9,379 bases of DNA, from NCBI GenBank assembly GCA_031284765.1, contig JAITXK010000095.1:1-9379 (forward strand), written 5' to 3'. The notes under the pieces are model-generated. The model was not told the DNA's origin and did no database searches. It saw nothing but the letters and a program-made list of their open reading frames with translations. Below, piece by piece: positions 1-6,180 of the stretch (position 1 is its first letter; every line of letters begins with the position of its first letter). The translations under genes and the position numbers were made by a program. Origin of the DNA: Candidatus Symbiothrix sp. GTDB taxonomy: Bacteria; Bacteroidota; Bacteroidia; Bacteroidales; Azobacteroidaceae.

Positions 1-135
1 GCGATAAATCTGGGCGGCATCGAAATATTCGCCGCGTTCTTCGCGTGCTACGGCATCGCTCAGCTTGGCTGATTTGCAGGAAAGTAGCAGGAGGGGGAAT
101 AAAATTGTCAGGAAGAAAAACTGAGCGGAAGACAT
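1..135 (-). CDS. Lipoprotein, N-terminal fragment; probable TPR/OmpA-type (PorE-like) protein
   Basis: Only the first 45 codons are inside the window; the gene continues past the left edge. The ATG lies at 133-135. Residues 1-20 form a lipoprotein signal peptide: a hydrophobic stretch (FFFLTILFPLLLL) and a lipobox LLSC with the lipidated Cys at residue 20. The following residues (AREERGEYFDAAQIYR) look like the first helix of a tetratricopeptide repeat. This start resembles the TPR-PD40-OmpA lipoproteins of Bacteroidota, including PorE of the type IX secretion system, which tie the machinery to the outer membrane and peptidoglycan. That assignment is inferred from 25 mature residues and is tentative; lipoprotein export is well supported. 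The ATG is 4 bp after the stop of the upstream 232-residue gene, so co-transcription is likely. No Shine-Dalgarno sequence is visible, only an A-rich leader, which is common in this phylum. Confidence 0.72.
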   Translation of the reverse strand, partial: MSSAQFFFLTILFPLLLLSCKSAKLSDAVAREERGEYFDAAQIYR

Positions 136-139
136 TTTT

Positions 140-838
140 TTACGGTATTATTGCATCTAAAATATTGCCCCAAGGCCCTTTTGCTCCACGCGTATTTTCC
201 CATCGCAACGCAAAGTAGAGTTTTTTCCCTCGTTGGCCACCCTCGAAAGCAAGGCGGAACGGTGTCTTGGTGTCGAACGATGAGTTTGTAAGTTGACTCC
301 AATTTTCAGGCGGCGTGTCTAATATTGCCCATGCTATTTCTGCGCCATGTACGCCGGCAGGTTTTGCGCGATACTCTTTCCCTTCGTCGCGGAAATGTAT
401 TTCTACTACGGCGGGTTCGGGAAGACGTACTTCAGCTTCGGGACTGGTGAGGGGAACAGGCGCGGGGGTATGTCCACCCGATGAACGTTCCGGTAAACCC
501 ATTGCTACCAGGTCGGCATCGGTAACGAGCGGACTTTGTTTCAGAAATCCGGTGTAGAATTGACGGTACACTGGTTTGAACGCATTTTCGGCATCAGTGA
601 GCGTTGCCATTTTCACGGGGGTGCGTTGAGCGGGGTTTTTCCATGCCGTATAGGCTGTAATAAAAGCACTATACGCGACATCGAATACATTGACAAACCA
701 TTCTCCTTGTGGGGTGTCATCACCAAAGCCCAAACGAACACGGACGCCGGAAGTTTCTAAATAACTCACTGTTTGATTTGCCTTGTCGTACAAGGCTTCG
801 TGGTTAGCGGGTAACCAATCTTGTTTTGTTGTTGTCAT
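140..838 (-). CDS. Uncharacterised conserved-looking protein, 232 aa, helical N-half and Fn3-like C-half
   Basis: I can assign no function. There is no signal peptide or membrane segment, so it is probably cytoplasmic. Residues 10-110 look mainly helical, with many aromatic residues (for example EWFVNVFDVAYSAFITAYTAW). Residues 117-142 form a Ser/Gly/Pro-rich linker. Residues 143-232 look like a beta-sandwich reminiscent of fibronectin type III, ending in LYFALRWENTRGAKGPWGN and then AIIP. That ending resembles one I associate with a group of unnamed Bacteroidota proteins of similar size; this is from memory, not a search. The ATG at 836-838 is followed by Thr-rich MTTTKQ. The leader (839-911) is AT-rich and I found no exact TAnnTTTG element in it. 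By eye the gene is richer in G+C than the kinase genes to the right. It precedes the lipoprotein gene by 4 bp, so the two probably form an operon. Confidence 0.8.
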   Translation of the reverse strand: MTTTKQDWLPANHEALYDKANQTVSYLETSGVRVRLGFGDDTPQGEWFVNVFDVAYSAFITAYTAWKNPAQRTPVKMATLTDAENAFKPVYRQFYTGFLKQSPLVTDADLVAMGLPERSSGGHTPAPVPLTSPEAEVRLPEPAVVEIHFRDEGKEYRAKPAGVHGAEIAWAILDTPPENWSQLTNSSFDTKTPFRLAFEGGQRGKKLYFALRWENTRGAKGPWGNILDAIIP

Positions 839-911
839 TTTCTTTTAATTTTTAATATGAAAGGATTAATTTCTTTTAATAAACGATATTTGGGCGTAAA
901 TATTTTATTTG

Positions 912-1147
912 TTTACTTCAACAATTGAATTATTTACTTCAATAATTGAAATATTTACTTCAACAATTGAATTATTTACTTCAATAATTGAATTATTTAC
1001 TTCAATAATTGAAATATTTACTTCAATAATTGAATTATTTACTTCAATAATTGGATTATTTACTTCAATAATTGAATTGTTGACTTCAATAATTGAATTG
1101 TTGACTTCAATAATTGGATTATTTACTTCAATAATTGAATTGTTGAC
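912..1147. repeat. Tandem array of eleven 21-bp units plus a 5-bp partial unit
   Basis: Eleven contiguous 21-bp units run from 912 to 1142, with a partial twelfth (TTGAC) at 1143-1147. On the plus strand each unit is TTTAC, the core TTCAATAATTGAA, then TTA. The core has perfect 6-bp inverted arms (TTCAAT/ATTGAA) around one base, except in units 1 and 3, where CAACAATTG breaks one arm. Variation is limited to a few positions: ATA for TTA at the end of units 2 and 5; TTGGATTA in units 7 and 10; a final G in units 8, 9 and 11; TTGAC for TTTAC in units 9, 10 and the partial unit. Stretches 1041-1084 and 1104-1147 are identical 63 bp apart, and 912-950 matches 954-992 at 42 bp, so the array grew by copying blocks of units. 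It starts 9 bp past the polA stop and fills most of the 318-bp gap before the 232-residue gene. The period equals about two turns of B-DNA. Function unknown. Confidence 0.97.
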
Positions 1148-1156
1148 GCGTCTCTA

Positions 1157-3928
1157 CTAATGCGCCTCCAACCAATTCTGCCCCACGCCACATTCCGCAA
1201 TCAGCGGTACGCGCAACTCAATGGCATGCTCCATCTCTTCGACCACGATTTGCTTCAATTGATCCAATTCATCGGGGAGAACGTTGAAATTCAACTCGTC
1301 GTGCACTTGCATAATCATGCGCGACCGCAGTTTTTCTTCCGCAAACCGTTGGTGAATCCGTACCATCGCCACTTTGATAATATCGGCTGCCGAACCTTGA
1401 ATCGGGGCATTGATGGCATTGCGCTCGGCATAACCGCGAACAATGGCATTGCGGGAATCAATATCGGGCAAAAAGCGTTTCCGGTGGAAAATCGTTTCCA
1501 CCTGTTTGTTCTCCCGCGCCACGGCGATGCTTTGCTCCATATAGGCCTTTACGTCGGGAAAGGTGGCAAAATAGCCATCAATTAATTCTTTCGCTTCCGC
1601 GCGGGGGATACGCAACTGTTCGGCCAAGCCGAAAGTGGAAATGCCATAAATGATGCCGAAGTTGGCCGTCTTGGCTTTGCGGCGCATCTCTTTGGTTACT
1701 TCGGAAAGCGGTATGCCGTAAATCTTGGCAGCGGTGGCGGCGTGAATGTCCTGCCCGCTTTGAAATGCCTCCACCATGTTTTTGTCCCGACTCAAATGCG
1801 CCATGATGCGCAACTCGATTTGGGAATAATCGACCGATAAAAAGAGGTTGTTTTTATCGGGAATAAATGCCCTCCGGATTTCTTTCCCTTCCTCATCGCG
1901 GATAGGGATATTTTGCAGGTTCGGGTTCGTCGAACTCAGCCGTCCGGTGGCGGTGGAAGCTTGGTTGTAAGTGGTGTGAATTTTCCCGTCAATGGGGCTG
2001 ATCAGGGTAGGCAAGGCATCCATATAGGTTGAAAGCAGTTTTTTGATTTTGCGGTATTCCAATATCTTTTCCACAATCGGGTGCTTGCTTTTCAAACTTT
2101 CCAGCACATCTTCGCTGGTGGTGTATTGTCCCGATTTGGTTTTGCGCGAATTTTCCACGATTTTCAGTTGATTGAACAGGACATCTCCCACCATCTTCGG
2201 TGAACTGATATTGAATTCATTTCCCGCCAACTGAAACACCTCTTTCTCAATTTCTCCCAGGTACTGCGTTAAAACTACCGAAGAGTCTTTCAAAGCGGTA
2301 ATTTCTACGCGCACGCCTGCTTCTTCCATATCTGCCAGAACGGGAACCAAAGGCATCTCTATCTGATAGAACAAATGGGAAAAATCTTCTTTTTTCACTA
2401 ATTCTTCCAATTGATTCTTCAATCGCAGGGTAACATCCGCATCTTCGCAAGCGTAATCAACCAGCAAATCCAGAGGGACTTGCCGCATGGTCAATTGGTT
2501 TTTGCCTTTGCCGCCGATGAGTTCTTCAATATGGATGGTCTGGTATTTGAGATAAACTTCCGACAAATAATCCATATTGTGACGCGATTCGGGATTAAGC
2601 AGGTAATGGGCAATCATGGTATCAAACATCGGACCGTCCACGCGAATATCGTATTTTTTCAGGACATTTATATCGTATTTCAAGTTCTGCCCGATTTTCA
2701 AAATATGCTTGTCTTCCAAAATTCCTTTGAAAACCTGTACTTTCTTCTTGATTTCTTCCCTTTGTGCCGGAAACGGGCAGTAAAATGCTTCGCCTTCCTG
2801 CAAGGCAAACGATATACCTACCAATTCTGCCGCAAAAGGGTCGAGTCCCGTAGTTTCCGTATCGAAAACAAAATCTTTTTGCGTGCGAATTCTTTCCACT
2901 AAAGCAATCATTTTTTCATCCGTATCCACTAATTGATAATTGTGCGGAATATCTTTCAACCGATTGAAACCGGAATACAAAACTTCGTCGCTATCCGTTT
3001 CTTCCAATTCATCGAAAAGCGAAGGTTGCCTGTTCTGCTGTTTGGCAACAGGAACGGTCATTTTTGTTTCTCTAAACACGCGCGACGTGAGTTGGCGAAA
3101 TTCCAATTCATCGAAAATTTGCCGGAGTTTAGGTTCATTCAGTTCTTGTCGTACCAGTTCGTCGGGATTAAAGTCAATCGGGACATCGGTCTTGATGGTG
3201 GCCAAAAACTTGGAAAACACAATCATTTCGCGATTTTCTTCGACTTTAGATTTCAATGTTCCTTTTATCTTTTCAGTATTTTCCAATAAATTTTCGATAC
3301 TTCCGAACTCGGCGATTAATTTTTTCGCCGTCACTTCCCCCACTCCTGGACAACCTGGGATATTATCGGCCGCATCGCCCATCAAACCCAAAAAGTCAAT
3401 GATTTGGAGCGGATGGTCCAATCCGTATTTCTTTTTTACTTCTTCCACGCCCAAGATGTCGAAATCGCTACTTCCGTATTGGGGTTTGTAAACAAACACG
3501 TTTTCCTCTACCAATTGGCAGTAGTCTTTATCGGGTGTCATCATAAACACATCGTAGTCTTTCGGGGCTTTTTTGGCAAGAGTGCCAATAACATCATCCG
3601 CTTCGTAATGCGGAACCTCCAGAATCGGAATGTTGTAGGCGCGGATAATATCCTTGATAACCGGCACCGACAAACGGATGACTTCAGGTGTTTCTTCGCG
3701 TTGCGCCTTGTATTGAACAAACGCTTCGTGGCGGAAAGTCGGCCCCGCAGGATCGAACGCTACACCGATATGTGAAGGATTTTCCTTCTTCAACACTTCC
3801 TCCAGGGTATTGACAAATCCGAAGACCGCTGAGGTATTAAAGCCTTTCGAATTGATTCGCGGCATCTTAATCATCGCATAATAAGCACGATAAATCAAGG
3901 CATAAGCATCTAATAAAAATAACTTCAT
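1157..3928 (-). CDS. polA: DNA polymerase I, full length with both exonuclease domains
   Basis: A cytoplasmic repair and replication polymerase that removes RNA primers and fills gaps; 923 residues, normal full length. The 5' nuclease (FEN) domain covers about 1-290, with DAYALIYRAYY at 7-17, YEADDVIGT at 108-116, TPDKDY at 131-136 and the helix-hairpin-helix segment DAADNIPGCPGVGEVTAKKL at 185-204. The 3'-5' exonuclease (about 330-510) keeps its catalytic set: Asp356 and Glu358 in FDTETT, Asp419 in NLKYDIN, and Tyr492/Asp496 in YACED, so proofreading should be active. The polymerase domain (about 560-923) has motif A DYSQIELR (Asp700), motif B RRKAKTANFGIIYG (Arg749, Lys753, Phe757, Tyr761) and motif C QVHDEL (Asp877). 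The ATG at 3926-3928 gives the canonical MKLFLLDAYALIYRAY start. Translation ends at TAG (1157-1159) followed at once by a second TAG (1154-1156). It is divergent from the prenyl synthase operon, with a probable -7 element at 3953-3960. Confidence 0.98.
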   Translation of the reverse strand: MKLFLLDAYALIYRAYYAMIKMPRINSKGFNTSAVFGFVNTLEEVLKKENPSHIGVAFDPAGPTFRHEAFVQYKAQREETPEVIRLSVPVIKDIIRAYNIPILEVPHYEADDVIGTLAKKAPKDYDVFMMTPDKDYCQLVEENVFVYKPQYGSSDFDILGVEEVKKKYGLDHPLQIIDFLGLMGDAADNIPGCPGVGEVTAKKLIAEFGSIENLLENTEKIKGTLKSKVEENREMIVFSKFLATIKTDVPIDFNPDELVRQELNEPKLRQIFDELEFRQLTSRVFRETKMTVPVAKQQNRQPSLFDELEETDSDEVLYSGFNRLKDIPHNYQLVDTDEKMIALVERIRTQKDFVFDTETTGLDPFAAELVGISFALQEGEAFYCPFPAQREEIKKKVQVFKGILEDKHILKIGQNLKYDINVLKKYDIRVDGPMFDTMIAHYLLNPESRHNMDYLSEVYLKYQTIHIEELIGGKGKNQLTMRQVPLDLLVDYACEDADVTLRLKNQLEELVKKEDFSHLFYQIEMPLVPVLADMEEAGVRVEITALKDSSVVLTQYLGEIEKEVFQLAGNEFNISSPKMVGDVLFNQLKIVENSRKTKSGQYTTSEDVLESLKSKHPIVEKILEYRKIKKLLSTYMDALPTLISPIDGKIHTTYNQASTATGRLSSTNPNLQNIPIRDEEGKEIRRAFIPDKNNLFLSVDYSQIELRIMAHLSRDKNMVEAFQSGQDIHAATAAKIYGIPLSEVTKEMRRKAKTANFGIIYGISTFGLAEQLRIPRAEAKELIDGYFATFPDVKAYMEQSIAVARENKQVETIFHRKRFLPDIDSRNAIVRGYAERNAINAPIQGSAADIIKVAMVRIHQRFAEEKLRSRMIMQVHDELNFNVLPDELDQLKQIVVEEMEHAIELRVPLIAECGVGQNWLEAH

Positions 3929-3952
3929 AATAAAAACGATAGATAATCGGGG

Positions 3953-3960
3953 TAAAGGTA
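3953..3960 (-). promoter_or_regulatory. Probable polA -7 promoter element (TACCTTTA)
   Basis: Read on the minus strand this is TACCTTTA, matching the Bacteroidota -7 consensus TAnnTTTG at all but the last base. It lies 24 bp upstream of the polA ATG, which puts the transcription start near 3945 and gives a leader of about 17 nt. I see no good -33 TTTG at the expected distance. The call is inferred from consensus and position. Confidence 0.5.
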
Positions 3961-3987
3961 TGAAAAAAAAAAATTATTTTTACCTTT
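3954..3987. repeat. Inverted repeat spanning the divergent promoters
   Basis: AAAGGTA at 3954-3960 and TACCTTT at 3981-3987 are perfect 7-bp inverted arms separated by 20 bp of A/T-rich sequence that includes an 11-base A run. The arms largely coincide with the -7 elements of polA (minus strand) and the prenyl synthase operon (plus strand). The symmetry may simply be two back-to-back promoters, or it may also serve as an operator. Confidence 0.6.
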
Positions 3988-3988
3988 G
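3959..3988 (+). promoter_or_regulatory. Probable promoter of the prenyl synthase and two-component operon
   Basis: TACCTTTG at 3981-3988 is an exact match to the Bacteroidota -7 consensus TAnnTTTG. TATG at 3959-3962, 18 bp upstream, is a three-of-four match to the -33 TTTG element at an allowed spacing. Transcription would start around 3994-3996, downstream of the GTG at 3988, which supports the ATG at 4009 as the real start of the first gene. Confidence 0.65.
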
Positions 3989-3994
3989 TGGCTC

Positions 3995-4000
3995 AAAGGA
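3995..4000 (+). promoter_or_regulatory. Ribosome binding site AAAGGA for the prenyl synthase
   Basis: AAAGGA ends 8 bp before the ATG at 4009, a normal Shine-Dalgarno distance. It favours this ATG over the in-frame GTG at 3988, which lies inside the promoter -7 element. Confidence 0.55.
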
Positions 4001-4008
4001 AAATTGAA

Positions 4009-4980
4009 ATGGAGTTATCATGTATTACTCAGCCAATACAAAAAGAATTGGAAGATTTCGACGAACTGTATAAAAAGTCTTTATATAGGCCGGGAAAAGA
4101 CTTTCAATTCATGCTGGATTTTGTTGCAAATAAAAACGGAAAACGCATTCGTCCGCTTATTGTGATTTTAGCTGCAAAATTATGCGGAGAACCCAATCAA
4201 AATACTTTGCAATATGCCATTATTCTCGAACTTTTACACATTGCCACCCTCATTCACGATGATGTTGTAGATAATACCTTGGAACGCAGGGGACAACCTT
4301 CCGTCATGGCGCAATTCGATAATCGTGCTGCCGTTTTGTTAGGTGATTATATTCTTTCGCAAGCGATTAGTCATGGAGTTGCAACAAAAAACTTGAAAAT
4401 TATCAAAATAATGGCCAGCTTGGCACAATTTTTGTCAGAAGGAGAGTTGACGCAATTAGTTTCTTCATCGGAACTGATCATTGGTGAACAACGATACTTT
4501 GAGGTTATTTGGAAAAAAACAGCTGTTCTGTTTGCTTCTTGCACCGAATTGGGCGCTATATCTGCTAAGGCCGATGCGGAAAAAATAAAAATATTACAAT
4601 CCATTGGCAAAAATTTGGGCATTTGTTTTCAATTAAGAGATGATATTTTTGATTATTTTGAACAAGGTGAATTGGGAAAACCTACAGGCAACGACATTCG
4701 GGAAGGGAAAATTACTTTACCTCTGATTCACGCTTTAAGAACAGCACCGAAAGAAAAGGCCAATAAAATAATAGCGATTATTCAACAACAGGACTTTTCA
4801 CCGGAAACCATTCAAAAATGTATTCTTTTTGCTAAAGAATACAACGGCATTGAATATGCGGTAGCAAAAATGCAGGAAATAAAAACAAATACCATCGGAT
4901 TATTGTCCGGTTTTCCGGATTCGGAAGTCAAAAAATCCATGATTGGGTTGATTGATTACATTATTGAGCGACGTAAATAA
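4009..4980 (+). CDS. Long-chain trans-polyprenyl diphosphate synthase (IspB/HepT type)
   Basis: Condenses isopentenyl diphosphate units onto an allylic diphosphate to make a long all-trans chain, most probably the menaquinone side chain in this phylum; membrane-associated or cytoplasmic. From the ATG at 4009 the protein has 323 residues, normal for the family. The first aspartate-rich motif is HDDVVD (Asp84, Asp85, Asp88) followed by RRGQPS, and the second is RDDIFD (Asp201, Asp202, Asp205) followed by GKPTGNDIREGKITLP. Upstream, GKRIRP is the diphosphate-binding segment. A small Ala five residues before the first motif fits long-chain rather than farnesyl products; exact length cannot be read. 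An in-frame GTG at 3988 would add seven residues but lies in the predicted -7 element. The gene is the first of a tight plus-strand run, with the response regulator starting 20 bp after its stop. ispB would be the usual symbol, but chain length is unproven. Confidence 0.93.
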   Translation: MELSCITQPIQKELEDFDELYKKSLYRPGKDFQFMLDFVANKNGKRIRPLIVILAAKLCGEPNQNTLQYAIILELLHIATLIHDDVVDNTLERRGQPSVMAQFDNRAAVLLGDYILSQAISHGVATKNLKIIKIMASLAQFLSEGELTQLVSSSELIIGEQRYFEVIWKKTAVLFASCTELGAISAKADAEKIKILQSIGKNLGICFQLRDDIFDYFEQGELGKPTGNDIREGKITLPLIHALRTAPKEKANKIIAIIQQQDFSPETIQKCILFAKEYNGIEYAVAKMQEIKTNTIGLLSGFPDSEVKKSMIGLIDYIIERRK

Positions 4981-5000
4981 AATTATATACCAAAAAAAGT

Positions 5001-6170
5001 ATGAATATCCTCATATTGGATGATGACGTTACATTGAGCCTCATGCTAAAAACATGGCTGACGAAAAAGGATTTTAATGTCCAAACAGCCAGCGATGTAA
5101 CCGCAGCAAAAAAAGAATTGGTGCTATTCAATCCCGCATTAGTCATTTCCGATTTGCGTTTGCCCGATGACAGTGGTATTTCTTTTCTGAAATGGGCTAA
5201 AGCAAATTACCCCGAAGTCATCTTCATCATGATGACCAGTTATGCCGACATTCAAACGGCCGTGGAAGCCATCCGTTCCGGCGCGTATGATTACGTAAAT
5301 AAACCAATTCACCCGGATTCATTGTTAAAAAAAATACAAGCAGCCTTAGCCGTTTCGCAACAAGAATCCGCCAAAGAAATCAAACCGCGGGAAACGGTTA
5401 AAGTCAAAAAGGAACCGGAATTCAAATTTGTTATGGGCGAATGTGCCGCTAATAAACAGGTATATGAACTGGTCAATTTGGTCGGCCCCACCTCTTTATC
5501 CGTACTCATTGAAGGAGAAAGCGGCGTAGGAAAAGAACACATCGCCCGCATGATTCACGAAAGCAGTAAACGAGCCGATGGCCCGTTTATTCCCGTCGAT
5601 TGCGGCGTAATGAATAAAGAATTGTCGGCCAGCGAATTTTTCGGACATGTGAAAGGCTCTTTTACCGGCGCCATCAACAATAAAAAAGGACACTTTGAAG
5701 AAGCCAATTACGGCACATTATTTCTGGATGAAATAGGAAATCTTTCGTTAGATATTCAAATGCAGTTGTTGCGGGTATTGCAGGAAAAGAAAATCAAACC
5801 GGTGGGTTCAAGCAAGGAAATTGCTATCAATGTACGAATCATTTCGGCCACCAATGAAAACTTAAAAAAAGCAGTAGAATCGGGCAGATTTCGCCGCGAC
5901 TTGTTTCATCGTATCAACGAATTTCAAATACTTGTTCCCAGCCTGAAAGAATGTAAAGAAGACATACCTGCCTACGCTATGCATTTTTTGCAACAAGCCA
6001 ATCAGGAAATGGACAAACAAATTACAGAATTTGATCATAAAACGCTTCAGCAGTTGAAAAATTATGACTGGCCGGGGAACATTCGGGAATTGCGGAATAC
6101 GGTCTTCCGTTTGGTGTTGATGGCGACAACCACAACGATTACGTCCGATTTATTATCGAAAATTAAATAA
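5001..6170 (+). CDS. NtrC-family sigma-54 response regulator lacking the Fis-type DNA-binding domain
   Basis: A cytoplasmic two-component response regulator of 389 residues. The receiver domain (1-115) has the acidic pocket DDD at 7-9, phosphoacceptor Asp51 (SDLRLPDDSG), Thr79 and Lys101 (NKP). A charged linker at 116-140 leads into a sigma-54 interaction AAA+ ATPase (about 143-378): Walker A GESGVGKE at 172-179, the sigma-54 contact loop GSFTGA at 219-224 (usual form GAFTGA), Walker B LFLDEIG with Asp243/Glu244, arginine-finger region RFRRDLFHRIN at 296-306, and the lid DWPGNIRELRN at 356-366. The protein stops 23 residues after that motif, where family members normally continue into a helix-turn-helix of the Fis type; no such domain is present. 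It should remodel RpoN holoenzyme when phosphorylated, but without enhancer binding of its own. It sits between the prenyl synthase (20 bp) and the hybrid kinase (10 bp), its probable partner. No frameshift is evident, because the kinase ATG follows at once. Confidence 0.95.
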   Translation: MNILILDDDVTLSLMLKTWLTKKDFNVQTASDVTAAKKELVLFNPALVISDLRLPDDSGISFLKWAKANYPEVIFIMMTSYADIQTAVEAIRSGAYDYVNKPIHPDSLLKKIQAALAVSQQESAKEIKPRETVKVKKEPEFKFVMGECAANKQVYELVNLVGPTSLSVLIEGESGVGKEHIARMIHESSKRADGPFIPVDCGVMNKELSASEFFGHVKGSFTGAINNKKGHFEEANYGTLFLDEIGNLSLDIQMQLLRVLQEKKIKPVGSSKEIAINVRIISATNENLKKAVESGRFRRDLFHRINEFQILVPSLKECKEDIPAYAMHFLQQANQEMDKQITEFDHKTLQQLKNYDWPGNIRELRNTVFRLVLMATTTTITSDLLSKIK

Positions 6171-6180
6171 CATAAAAATT

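Noticed and set aside
839..911. Bacteroidota promoter upstream of the 232-residue gene
   Set aside because: Near matches such as TATCGTTTA and TAATCCTTT have wrong spacing within the -7 element, so no promoter is called there.
912..1147. CRISPR array or iteron-type replication origin
   Set aside because: Units abut with no unique spacers and no cas genes are nearby. There is no replication initiator gene and no DnaA box, so neither label is supported.
909..1160. Plus-strand open frame of FTSIIEL heptads
   Set aside because: It exists only because the repeat unit is 21 bp and lacks a stop in this frame. It starts at a TTG with no ribosome binding site and overlaps the end of polA.
1160..3775. 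Several long open frames on the plus strand opposite polA
   Set aside because: They are antisense shadows of a complete polA with all catalytic motifs. None has recognisable domains or a plausible start region.
3988..4008. GTG start for the prenyl synthase, adding seven residues
   Set aside because: The GTG overlaps the last base of an exact TAnnTTTG -7 element, and a ribosome site suits the ATG at 4009 instead.
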